This document shows, one piece after another, positions 6,394 to 14,292 of a DNA stretch of 27,042 nucleotides. The stretch's first letter is position 1. The number at the start of each line of letters is the position of its first letter. Both the position numbers and the translations under genes were made by a program. The notes beneath the pieces are model-generated. The model made no database searches. It was not told the DNA's origin and saw nothing but the letters and a program-made list of their open reading frames with translations. Origin of the DNA: Acidimicrobiaceae bacterium (lineage in GTDB: Bacteria > Actinomycetota > Acidimicrobiia > Acidimicrobiales > MedAcidi-G1); assembly GCA_002699725.1 (NCBI GenBank), contig PACE01000047.1, positions 3,074 to 30,115 on the forward strand. The letters run 5' to 3'.

Positions 6394-8583
6394 TCAGGGG
6401 TTGAGGATCCCGTCCATCAGCCAGGCGCCCACCTCGGCCACGCCGGCCTCCGAGAGGTGCCCTCCGTCGAAGCGGGTGTGGCGCTCGCGCTCGGAGCCGA
6501 TGTCGCCGATGAAGTCCCGGTAGGGCACGGTCGTCACGAAGTCGAGGTCGACGGTTGCGGCCACGACAAGTTCGTTGAGGCGGTCGATGCGGTCGGGGTG
6601 GTTCTGGGGCCGGATCTCGCGCTTGAGGTGGGCGCCCTCCAGCCAGACCACCTGTGCGCCGGTGGCACCCAGCACCTCGGACGCCAGCCGGTACTCGGAA
6701 GAGATGTAGTCGTCGTACACCGTCATCCCGATGTTGACCCACTCGTCGCCCAGTGACGGCACCAGCCGGTCGGTCACATCCCACGGGGTGACGTGCGACA
6801 GCACCACTTCGGGCTCGAACACCTCGACGGCCGTAGGCCACGACACCACCTCGGGGTCGAGCATCACGTGTGGTTCGACGGGGTCGTTCCAGGCCGAGCA
6901 GAGCTCGCCGACCGGACCCTCGATGCCCTCCGGGATGCGCTTCTGGCCGTAGCGGCCGACGACGCAACCCAGGTGCGCCTCGTTGAGCACCACGATCTCG
7001 CCGGGATTCCCGATCGCCCAGGTACACAGTGCCTCGCCGATCTGCAATGCCACCGAGTCGCCTACCACCAGCACCCGCAGGCGGTCGTCGGTGGAGGGCG
7101 GCAGCAGGCCCTGTTCGGCGCACTGGCCGAGGCTCGAGGCGGCCGCCTCGTCGGCCGGCCGGGTGTTGACCCAGAGCAGGCCACCCAGGATCGCCACCAC
7201 GGCCACGGCGCTCGCCGCCAGTGCCGGGATCGGCTTCATCGGCCGGTCCAGAAGGGGCACCCTTCGCCTCACCACCGGCTGTTCGACCAGGTAGAAGCTG
7301 GCGGTCGACACGGCGAACGTGATCGCCAGGTGTAGCCAGATCAGGTTGTTTCCTTCGATCACGTCGACGCCGGGTACCAGCCGGGCGGCCCGGGTGGGGG
7401 TGACCAGCAGGTAGATCGGCCAGTGGTACAGGTAGAGGCCGTAGCTGATCTTGCCGACCCAGCGGATGATCGGCGACTCGAGGAACCAGTGCAGCGGTCC
7501 CTTGGCGGCGCCGGCGCAGCCGTACCAGAACCAGCCGATGCCGACCCCGAGCAGGTACGGCCAGTGGTCGAACGGGGCGTTGCCACGCACAGCGCTCACG
7601 ATCGCCCAGCCTCCGGTGAAGAGTCCGGCGTACATGGCACCCAACCAGATCCGGCTGCGGATCGGAGCATCGGGCGCCGACAGGGAGGCCGGCAACCACG
7701 CATGCCAGGCCCGCTCGGCCGGTTGTGCGACGCCGTAGACCATCACGCACGAAAGGGCCGCTACCAGGAGGAAGCCGCCGTGCTCGAACATCCAGGCGCT
7801 CTGCTCCGAGATCTCGAAGATGGCCCAGGCGAAGAAGAAGGTGGACGCATACGCACCGGCCACCCACCAGAGCTGTGCACGGCGCGTGCGAACGGGACCC
7901 CGCTGCCGCACGATGACGGCGAGGATGATGCCGGCGAACAGCGAGTGCGCCCGGGTGTCGGTGCCGTAGTAGACGCGCGACGGGTCGCCGCCGCCCGGGT
8001 AGAGGTGGCCCATCCACCAGGTCGAGGCGATCGTCCCGGCGACCATCGTCCAGAGCAGCACCGAGTAGGCGTGCTTCTTGAAGAAGTGGAGGACGGTGAT
8101 CAGGTACAGCGGGGCGAAGATGTAGAACTGCTCCTCGATCGAGAACGACCAGACGTGCCGCAGCGGCGAGTGCTGGAAGTCCTCGAAGTACGAGACTCCG
8201 GAGAAGATCTCGAACCAGTTGGCGCAGTAGGCCAGCGCCGACACGATCGCCCCGGTCCAGCGGGGGTACTGGTCGACCGGGACGAACAGAATCAGGTAGA
8301 GGGTCAGTACACCGAGCGCCAGGAACAGGGCCGGGAGCAGGCGGCGCGCCCGACGGCCGGCGTATGCCTTGAGGTCGATGCGTCCGGTCTTCTCGAACTC
8401 GTTGAGGGCGATCGAGATGATCAGGAAGCTCGACAGTGTGAAGAAGAGGTCGATGCCGAGGATGCCGCCCGAGACGGTGTCGGTGGCGGCGTGGTACAGC
8501 AGCGGCCCGATGACGACCCAGATCCCCCGGATCCCGTCGATCCCCGGAATGTAGGTGAAGGCGGGGCGCTCCTGCTCGGCCAT
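6394..8583 (-). CDS. acyltransferase-3 (OafA/YrhL-type) membrane protein with C-terminal SGNH domain
   Basis: 729 residues. The N-terminal two thirds (about 10-480) form a multi-pass acyltransferase-3 domain: YIPGIDGIRGIWV, the candidate catalytic histidine in GPLLYHAATD, LGIDLFFTLSSFLI, and HVWSFSIEEQFYIFAPLY, with many hydrophobic helices to LAASAVAVVAILGGLL. The remainder is an extracytoplasmic SGNH-hydrolase-like domain with RVLVVGDSVALQ (Ser510) and DGGHLSEAG (Asp706, His709). Such proteins O-acetylate cell-surface polysaccharides or peptidoglycan, the first domain moving the acyl group across the membrane and the second transferring it. The gene lies 32 bp downstream of a GT-C-like protein on the same strand, so both may decorate one surface glycan. 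The glycan is unknown. Confidence 0.9.
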   Translation of the reverse strand: MAEQERPAFTYIPGIDGIRGIWVVIGPLLYHAATDTVSGGILGIDLFFTLSSFLIISIALNEFEKTGRIDLKAYAGRRARRLLPALFLALGVLTLYLILFVPVDQYPRWTGAIVSALAYCANWFEIFSGVSYFEDFQHSPLRHVWSFSIEEQFYIFAPLYLITVLHFFKKHAYSVLLWTMVAGTIASTWWMGHLYPGGGDPSRVYYGTDTRAHSLFAGIILAVIVRQRGPVRTRRAQLWWVAGAYASTFFFAWAIFEISEQSAWMFEHGGFLLVAALSCVMVYGVAQPAERAWHAWLPASLSAPDAPIRSRIWLGAMYAGLFTGGWAIVSAVRGNAPFDHWPYLLGVGIGWFWYGCAGAAKGPLHWFLESPIIRWVGKISYGLYLYHWPIYLLVTPTRAARLVPGVDVIEGNNLIWLHLAITFAVSTASFYLVEQPVVRRRVPLLDRPMKPIPALAASAVAVVAILGGLLWVNTRPADEAAASSLGQCAEQGLLPPSTDDRLRVLVVGDSVALQIGEALCTWAIGNPGEIVVLNEAHLGCVVGRYGQKRIPEGIEGPVGELCSAWNDPVEPHVMLDPEVVSWPTAVEVFEPEVVLSHVTPWDVTDRLVPSLGDEWVNIGMTVYDDYISSEYRLASEVLGATGAQVVWLEGAHLKREIRPQNHPDRIDRLNELVVAATVDLDFVTTVPYRDFIGDIGSERERHTRFDGGHLSEAGVAEVGAWLMDGILNP

Positions 8584-8615
8584 GACTCGGAAACGTTATC
8601 GCCGGGTGTTCGCGC

Positions 8616-10214
8616 TCAGGAGGAGCGTTCGTCGCAAGGAACCAGCAGTACGTGGAATGGCGACGACCACGCCTCGCAGAAGCGGTCGGCGACGATCCGG
8701 GCCGGCTCGGGCGCGCCTGGCTCGACCGAGGTGTTGGGCTCGGACCAGCCGTCGAACCGGTCGGTGAGGACCAGCACGTCGGCGTCGGCCAACTCGTCGG
8801 CGAGCGGGCCGCCGGGCCGGTTGGCGAGGCCTGGGTTCATCGTGAGGTGCCGGCTGGCCGGCACCAGGTCGGGGAGCAGGAAGTAGAGGAAGGTCTCGGA
8901 GTAGTTCGTTCGGGTTAGGTCGACGGGCCCCACGAATATCGAGTCGCCGGGCTCGGTCCGGGCGTCGACCTCGGCCAGCAGCGCCTCGAGTTCTGCGACG
9001 AACGCCTCGTCGCCCACCGGCAGGGTCCGGCCTGCGTGGGTGATCGACGGCGTCGACCAGGTGGTCGCTCGTCCCGTGAAGGCGTCCACGGTGAAGCGTC
9101 CCAGGTGGTGTGGGGCCACGGCGAATAGCAGGCCCACGACGACGGTCAGCGCCAGGGGTGCCGCCAGGTGGCGGCGGGCAAGGGGAAGCCGACGTCCGAG
9201 CGCCACGGCCATGGCGATCGCGGCGACCGCGAAGATGTAGCTGGCCACGAACTTGAGGTGGTTGGGGCTGGGCCGCTGGAGGAGGTAGGGCAGGATCGCC
9301 ACGCCGATCAGCGCCAGGGTCGTGAAGCGCCGCCGGTGTGGGATCCGCCATAGGCGGGGCAGCGCGACGAGGCCCACCGCCACGATGAGCAGCAGCCAGA
9401 ACACTGCGGCGATCTGCGCCGGCCTGGACAGTCCGGGCCACGGGTCCGGGCCGCTGAGCAGGTCGTCGAGGCGGGCGAACATGTCGGCGCTCTCCGACGG
9501 GTTGGGTGGTATTGGCAGGCGCCGTCCTGCTGGCATACGGATCACGGGGTCGACGACCATCCCTTCGAACGCCGCTACCGGACCGACCAGGACGAGGTGC
9601 AGCAGAAACGGCGAGAGCCCACCGGCCAGGCCGGTGGCGAGACGGCGGCGGCGTGCCCGGGTTGTCTGCCATGCCTCGGTTCCGAGCACGACCAGGACCG
9701 CCGGGCCGAGTACGACCTGGTGGAACACGGCCAGGCCGAGCAGGCCAGCACCGACCGCGGTCGACCGGCGTGCGCCTCCGTCGATCACCAGGGCGGTCCC
9801 GGCACACAACAGCGCTAGGCCGCACAACCAGGGGTATGCGAACAGGCCGAAGGGCGCAAGCAGTACCCAGGTGGTGAGGGCCGCAACGGTCGCTGTGCCC
9901 CGGCCCCACGGTCGGGCCAGTCGGTACAGGCCCCAGATCAGCAGTGCCCGGTAGGCGAGGCCGACGAGTCGCTCGACGAGGACAGACGGCCCCAGTGCCC
10001 AGAAGGCGGCGCCGACCGCCCAGACGTTGCCGGGCGCATAGACGTATTCGACATCGCCGTGGGGCCAGCGGCCGTCGAGGAACAGGTCTGCCACGACGAG
10101 GACATTGCCTTCCTCCATCGTCGTGGCGCCCATGGCCAGCATTCCCGGGAGAGGGACGATGACGGCGGCAGCGGCGATCAGGAAGGGCAGCGCACGTACG
10201 AGTCTCGCCCCCAC
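8616..10214 (-). CDS. GT-C-fold-like integral membrane protein (putative glycosyltransferase)
   Basis: 532 residues from a GTG at 10214. About ten hydrophobic helices fill residues 5-360 (LPFLIAAAAVIVPLPGMLAMG first), followed by a soluble C-terminal region of about 150 residues. After the first helix comes TTMEEGNVLVVADLFLDGRWPHGDVEYVYAPGN, shaped like the first external loop of GT-C glycosyltransferases (ArnT/PMT and related), where acidic residues bind the lipid-phosphate sugar donor. Architecture is my evidence; no close family is certain. The frame stays open upstream to 10805, but that part lies antisense to the EF-G-like gene and reads as Arg/Pro/Ser shadow sequence. The GTG is supported by TAGACT 8 nt upstream. 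An operon with the acyltransferase is likely. Confidence 0.75.
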   Translation of the reverse strand: MGARLVRALPFLIAAAAVIVPLPGMLAMGATTMEEGNVLVVADLFLDGRWPHGDVEYVYAPGNVWAVGAAFWALGPSVLVERLVGLAYRALLIWGLYRLARPWGRGTATVAALTTWVLLAPFGLFAYPWLCGLALLCAGTALVIDGGARRSTAVGAGLLGLAVFHQVVLGPAVLVVLGTEAWQTTRARRRRLATGLAGGLSPFLLHLVLVGPVAAFEGMVVDPVIRMPAGRRLPIPPNPSESADMFARLDDLLSGPDPWPGLSRPAQIAAVFWLLLIVAVGLVALPRLWRIPHRRRFTTLALIGVAILPYLLQRPSPNHLKFVASYIFAVAAIAMAVALGRRLPLARRHLAAPLALTVVVGLLFAVAPHHLGRFTVDAFTGRATTWSTPSITHAGRTLPVGDEAFVAELEALLAEVDARTEPGDSIFVGPVDLTRTNYSETFLYFLLPDLVPASRHLTMNPGLANRPGGPLADELADADVLVLTDRFDGWSEPNTSVEPGAPEPARIVADRFCEAWSSPFHVLLVPCDERSS

Positions 10215-10222
10215 AGACCGGA

Positions 10223-10228
10223 AGTCTA
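10223..10228 (-). promoter_or_regulatory. candidate -10 box for a leaderless GT-C-like protein transcript
   Basis: TAGACT on the minus strand, 8 nt before the GTG at 10214, with no Shine-Dalgarno. It supports the chosen start. The 166-bp divergent region 10215-10380 also holds two GGTACC palindromes (10234-10239, 10246-10251) of no clear meaning. Confidence 0.35.
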
Positions 10229-10380
10229 GGCGTGGTACCCGGATCGGTACCGGCGGCCGGCGCAGGCCCGGCCCCGGCTCTGGCGGTCGGGGCGGGTCGG
10301 GGCTACGGTCACCATCGCACGATCGACGAGGCTGGCGACACCCGGGGGACCGAGGTGGCTGTTGGCGGAGGAGGTGCCGC

Positions 10381-12432
10381 ATGAAGGCGTTCACGCCCGA
10401 CCGCATCCGGAACGTCGCTCTGGTGGGTCCACCCGGTTCGGGCAAGACTTCGCTGGCAGAGGCGATGCTGTACCGGGCCGGGGTCATCCCCCGGGTCGGC
10501 AACGTCGAGGACGGTACGACCGTCTGCGACCACGAGACCGAGGAGAGGTCGTCCGGCCACTCGCTGACCACGGCGCTCGCCGTCCTTGAATGGCAGGGCC
10601 ACAAGATCAATCTGCTTGACACTCCGGGCACCTTCGACTTCGCCGGGGAGGCTGTGGGAGCGGTGCACGCCGCCGATCTGGTCGTCTTCGTAGTCGACGC
10701 CTCGAGCGGCCTCGACCACGCCACCGTGGTGCTCTGGCGCCAGGCCGTCGACCGTGGCACCCCCCGCCTCGTGTTCGTCAACAAGCTCGACCGCGAGTAC
10801 ACCAACTTCGAATCGGTTCTGGCCGAGCTCCAGGATGTATTCGGGTCGGGCGTGGCGCCGCTCGAGATCCCGATCGGCGAGGCGGAGTCGTTTCATGGCA
10901 TCGCCGACCTGCTCACCGACAGCGCGTGGATCTACGACAGCGGCCATGCTGAGTTGGGCGAGATCCCCGAGGAGATGGAGGCCCGCGAGGCCCAGATCCA
11001 CGAGTCGCTCGTCGAGAACATCGTGGTCGCCGACGACGACCTCCTCGAGCGCTACCTCGGTGGCGACATCCCCAGCGTCGACGAGCTGGAGAAGGTGCTC
11101 GGCAAGGGCGTCGCCTCGGGCAACGTCTTCCCCGTGGTGTGCGGTTCGGCGACCATCCCGATCGCCGTCGACCGCCTGTGCAACTACATCGTCGAGGTCG
11201 GGCCCTCGTCGCAGGACCGGCCAGGCATCCCCGTCATCGTGGGAGGCCTGTCGGTCGATGTCGTGCCGGACCCGGCGGCGGATGCCCTGGTACAGGTGTT
11301 CAAGACCTCCGTCGATCCCTATCTGGGGCACATGTCGTACTTCCGGGTGCTGGCCGGCACCGTCGCGAGAGACATCACCCTGGTCAACGGGCGCACCGGT
11401 GACACCGAGCGGTTCCGGGGGATCATGACGGTGCAGGGCGGTGAATCGGTCGACGTGCCCGCCCTCCAGGCCGGAGACATCGGTGTCGTGAGGAAGCTCC
11501 ACAACACGTTCACCGGCGACACGCTGTCCTCTTCGGGCCGGGCTGCGGCCCCCGCCATCGAGTTCCCGCCGGCGGTGCTCTCATGGGCCGTAGTGGCCAG
11601 GAGCCGCAACGACGAGGAGAAGATGGCCGAGGCGCTCCACCGGATCCTCGACGAGGACCCTGTGCTCGAGATGCGGCGTGACGACGAGACCCGTCAGACG
11701 CTCCTCTCCGGACTCGGCGAAACCCACCTACGGTCGGTGATCTCGCGCATGGAGCGCAAGTTCGGCGTCCATGTCGACACCGAGGACGTGCGCGTCGCCT
11801 ACCGCGAGACCATCCGGGGGACCGCTCAGGCCGATGGCCGATACAAGAAGCAGTCAGGCGGCCACGGCCAGTTCGGCGTGGCGTCCGTGCGGATCGAACC
11901 GCTCGAGAGCGGTGCCGGCTTCGAGTTCGTCAACGAGGTGACCGGGGGGGTGATCCCGCGCCAGTACATCCCTGCGGTCGAGGCCGGCGTCGTCGAGGCG
12001 ATGGCCCAGGGCGGCAGTTCGGGCTACCCGGTCGTCGACGTGCGGGCCGCCGTGTACGACGGCAAGCACCACTCCGTCGACTCGTCGGAGATGAGCTTCA
12101 AGATGGCCGGGAAGCTGGCGTTCCAGGAGGCCATGGTCCAGGCCCAGCCGGTGGTGCTCGAGCCGGTCGCCGCCGTCGAGGTGACCGCACCTGGTGAATG
12201 CCTCGGCGACGTGATGGGAGACCTCTCGTCCCGGCGGGCCACGGTGCAGGGTTCGGAGATCGACCGGTGGGGCGACCAGGTGGTCAGTGCCCAGGTGCCA
12301 GAAGCCGAGCTGGTGCGCTATGCCATCGACCTGCGATCGCTGACCGGCGGCCGGGGTCGGTTCACGGTGGTCCACGACCACTATGCCCGGGTGCCCCACG
12401 GGTTGAAGATCCCGGAACCGCCCGAGCGCTAG
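10381..12432 (+). CDS. elongation factor G-like protein (EF-G2 type)
   Basis: 683 residues, the size and domain order of EF-G. The P-loop is GPPGSGKTS (16-24) instead of the AHIDAGKTT of true EF-G. G3 is DTPGTFDF (80-87) and G4 is NKLD (134-137). The domain III-V region has RILDEDPVLEMRRDDETRQ, GLGETHL, YKKQSGGHGQFG and a final domain V around EVTAPGECLGDVMGDLSSRRA. The histidine that follows DTPG in translational GTPases and activates water is Thr84 here, so ribosome-stimulated GTP hydrolysis may be lost or altered. Actinobacteria, including mycobacteria, are known to carry such a second EF-G-like protein of unclear role. A strong Shine-Dalgarno, GGAGGAGGT at 10367-10375, lies 5 nt before the ATG, in contrast to the leaderless-looking neighbours. 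Confidence 0.92.
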   Translation: MKAFTPDRIRNVALVGPPGSGKTSLAEAMLYRAGVIPRVGNVEDGTTVCDHETEERSSGHSLTTALAVLEWQGHKINLLDTPGTFDFAGEAVGAVHAADLVVFVVDASSGLDHATVVLWRQAVDRGTPRLVFVNKLDREYTNFESVLAELQDVFGSGVAPLEIPIGEAESFHGIADLLTDSAWIYDSGHAELGEIPEEMEAREAQIHESLVENIVVADDDLLERYLGGDIPSVDELEKVLGKGVASGNVFPVVCGSATIPIAVDRLCNYIVEVGPSSQDRPGIPVIVGGLSVDVVPDPAADALVQVFKTSVDPYLGHMSYFRVLAGTVARDITLVNGRTGDTERFRGIMTVQGGESVDVPALQAGDIGVVRKLHNTFTGDTLSSSGRAAAPAIEFPPAVLSWAVVARSRNDEEKMAEALHRILDEDPVLEMRRDDETRQTLLSGLGETHLRSVISRMERKFGVHVDTEDVRVAYRETIRGTAQADGRYKKQSGGHGQFGVASVRIEPLESGAGFEFVNEVTGGVIPRQYIPAVEAGVVEAMAQGGSSGYPVVDVRAAVYDGKHHSVDSSEMSFKMAGKLAFQEAMVQAQPVVLEPVAAVEVTAPGECLGDVMGDLSSRRATVQGSEIDRWGDQVVSAQVPEAELVRYAIDLRSLTGGRGRFTVVHDHYARVPHGLKIPEPPER

Positions 12433-12433
12433 T

Positions 12434-12456
12434 CCGGCGGATGCACGGTCTGCCGG
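12434..12456. terminator. hairpin between convergent genes (possible bidirectional terminator)
   Basis: CCGGCGGA and TCTGCCGG form an 8-bp stem with one G-U pair around a 7-nt loop, filling most of the 27 bp between the converging EF-G-like and aminoacylase genes. There is no T-tract on either side, so intrinsic termination is uncertain. Confidence 0.4.
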
Positions 12457-12459
12457 CGA

Positions 12460-14196
12460 TCAGGCGTCGGCGGGGATGGGCACCGTTTCGGTGTGGGTGC
12501 CCGAGCGCAGCACCGTGCCGGCGAGAGCCTCGGTGTTGGCACCGTCGACGACGGTCAATGTGCCGTTGACGTAGACCCGCTCGACGCCGATGGGGGTCGA
12601 CATGAGGCGCGGGCTGTCGCCGGGGAGGTCGTGCTCGAGGTGGAGTTCGTCGGCTCCTACGATTGCAGGATCGAGGACGACGAGGTCGGCGTGCCATCCC
12701 TCCTCGATACGGCCGCGCTCGCGAAGGCCGAAGAAGCGGGCGGGAACGTCGGTCATGTGGGCGATGGCCGACTCGAGGCTGGCCAGTCGTTGGCCGCGCA
12801 GGCAGTCGGCCAGCCATTCGGTGGTGTATGAGGCACCGGCCATCCGGTCGAGGTGTGCACCGGCGTCCGAACCGCCGATCATGACGTGGTCGTGGTCCCA
12901 GACGGCCTGGCGCATCAGCCAACTGGCCGGGTCGTCGTCGGTGGGACCTGGCCACAGCACGGTCCGCAGGTCGTCGGCCACCACGATGTCGAGCAGGGCG
13001 TAGAAGTCGCGAACGCCGCGCTCGCGGGCGATGTCGCTGACCAGTCGGCCCTTGAGCCCCTCGTTTGCGGCCGAGTAGGTGTCGCCGATGCGGTAGCGAC
13101 CCCAGCCGGTGAGACGGGAGAAGACCCCGGCATCCGGTGAGGCGGCGCGGTCCTCGAGGTGGCGCCGGGTCTCGGGGTCGGCCAGCCTCGTCACCTTCTC
13201 GTCGTGTGGCAGGTCCATGACCCCACCCCAGTCGGGGAGCAGGTAGAGGGCGCAGAATGTGTGGAAGTGCATGTTCATGCCGACGAGGATCGGCATGGTG
13301 AGTGCCATGGCCTTACCGCCCCTCTCGGCCACCTGCTCGCAGGCGGCGAGCTGGTTGCGGTAGTCCTCGGGACGGGCGGAGTCGACGGTGAGGACGTTCC
13401 AGTTGAGGGGGCGTCGGCCGGCCAGCGACATGCGGGCCATGAGGTCGACCTCGTCCTCCCGGAAGCCGTTCATGCAGCCGTCGGCGACCCACTCGAGGGT
13501 GGTGCCGGGGTGGTCGGCGACGACTGACGACAGCGCCACGACCTCGTCGTCGGCCGCGACTCGCGACGGGATGGGGACACCGTCGCCGTCGGTGTGGGTG
13601 AAGGAGCGACTGGTTGAGAAGCCCAATCCGCCAGCCTCGAGCCCCAGGTGGAGGAGGTGCTGCATCTCGGCGACCTCGGCGTCGGTGGCCTCGCGGCCGA
13701 CGGCGTCGTCCTTCATGACGGTGCGGCGCAGGGCGCAGTGGCCGACCATGGCGGCGACGTTGACGCCGATGTTGCCGTCGAGGCGGTCGAGGTAGTCCGC
13801 GGTCGAGCGCCAGTCCCAGTCGACGCCGATCTCGAGGGCGGCCGGGGACATGCCCTCGACCTTGACCATCATGGCGCCGATGTATGCGGCGTCGGACTCG
13901 TCGCCGATGGGGGCGAGTGAGAAGCCGCAGTTGCCCATGACCAGGCTCGTGACGCCGTGCAGGCTCGACGGGGTGGCCCAGGGGTCCCAGAAGATCTGGG
14001 CGTCGTAGTGGGTGTGGGGGTCGACGAACCCGGGGCAGACGACCTTGTCGGTGACATCGACGGTCTCGACGGCCTCGGCGCCGGCGAGGTCGCCGACGGC
14101 GGCGATGCGCCCGTCGGCCACACCCACGTCGGCACGCACCCCGGGCGTGCCCGTGCCGTCGATCACCGTGCCGCCCGTGATGACCAGATCGAACAT
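12460..14196 (-). CDS. N-acyl-D-amino-acid deacylase-type amidohydrolase
   Basis: 578 residues. An N-terminal strand domain (FDLVITGGTVIDGTGTPG) is followed by a TIM barrel with the metal motif GFVDPHTHYDAQ (His61, His63), then LVMGNCGFSLAP, in which Cys90 matches the unusual cysteine metal ligand of D-aminoacylases. The barrel closes with MIGGSDAGAHLDRM (Asp444), and the strand domain resumes at GRIEEGWHADLVVLDP. The family hydrolyses N-acyl-D-amino acids and related amides or hydantoins; true substrates of these long environmental members are mostly unknown. The ATG at 14196 follows a -10-like TAGCAT by 7 nt and has no Shine-Dalgarno, suggesting a leaderless message. It diverges from the GH3 gene, with an operator-like site between them. 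Confidence 0.9.
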   Translation of the reverse strand: MFDLVITGGTVIDGTGTPGVRADVGVADGRIAAVGDLAGAEAVETVDVTDKVVCPGFVDPHTHYDAQIFWDPWATPSSLHGVTSLVMGNCGFSLAPIGDESDAAYIGAMMVKVEGMSPAALEIGVDWDWRSTADYLDRLDGNIGVNVAAMVGHCALRRTVMKDDAVGREATDAEVAEMQHLLHLGLEAGGLGFSTSRSFTHTDGDGVPIPSRVAADDEVVALSSVVADHPGTTLEWVADGCMNGFREDEVDLMARMSLAGRRPLNWNVLTVDSARPEDYRNQLAACEQVAERGGKAMALTMPILVGMNMHFHTFCALYLLPDWGGVMDLPHDEKVTRLADPETRRHLEDRAASPDAGVFSRLTGWGRYRIGDTYSAANEGLKGRLVSDIARERGVRDFYALLDIVVADDLRTVLWPGPTDDDPASWLMRQAVWDHDHVMIGGSDAGAHLDRMAGASYTTEWLADCLRGQRLASLESAIAHMTDVPARFFGLRERGRIEEGWHADLVVLDPAIVGADELHLEHDLPGDSPRLMSTPIGVERVYVNGTLTVVDGANTEALAGTVLRSGTHTETVPIPADA

Positions 14197-14203
14197 GACG
14201 CCG

Positions 14204-14209
14204 ATGCTA
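14204..14209 (-). promoter_or_regulatory. candidate -10 box for a leaderless aminoacylase transcript
   Basis: TAGCAT on the minus strand, 7 nt before the ATG at 14196. A -35 at 17-bp spacing would fall at 14227-14232, partly under the palindrome at 14230-14246, so a bound repressor could block it. Confidence 0.4.
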
Positions 14210-14229
14210 CCCGTCGTCCCCTGCCGACA

Positions 14230-14246
14230 CCTGACGGAGCATCAGG
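14230..14246. promoter_or_regulatory. imperfect palindrome related to the operator at 4292-4308
   Basis: CCTGACGGAGCATCAGG has arms that pair at 6 of 8 positions and matches the perfect palindrome at 4292-4308 at 13 of 17 positions, including the run CTGACGGA and the closing TCAG. It lies in the 96-bp region between the divergent aminoacylase and GH3 genes, over the expected -35 of the former. A shared regulator is inferred. Confidence 0.5.
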
Positions 14247-14292
14247 GCTTCCCGATGTCTGCTCAGGCCCGTCGATGCGAAAGGGTCAGCGG

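Noticed and set aside
10234..10251. Two GGTACC sites as an operator
   Set aside because: Each is a self-complementary 6-mer common in GC-rich DNA; the 6-bp spacer is not symmetric and no second copy was noticed elsewhere.
10215..10805. N-terminal extension of the GT-C-like protein up to 10805
   Set aside because: The extra 197 residues are antisense to the start of the EF-G-like gene and are Ser/Thr/Arg/Pro-rich without hydrophobic helices; the GTG at 10214 fits better.
13957..14292. Longer in-frame N-terminus for the GH3 enzyme
   Set aside because: It overlaps the divergent aminoacylase start, has no signal peptide or domain, and the ATG at 14293 has a good Shine-Dalgarno.
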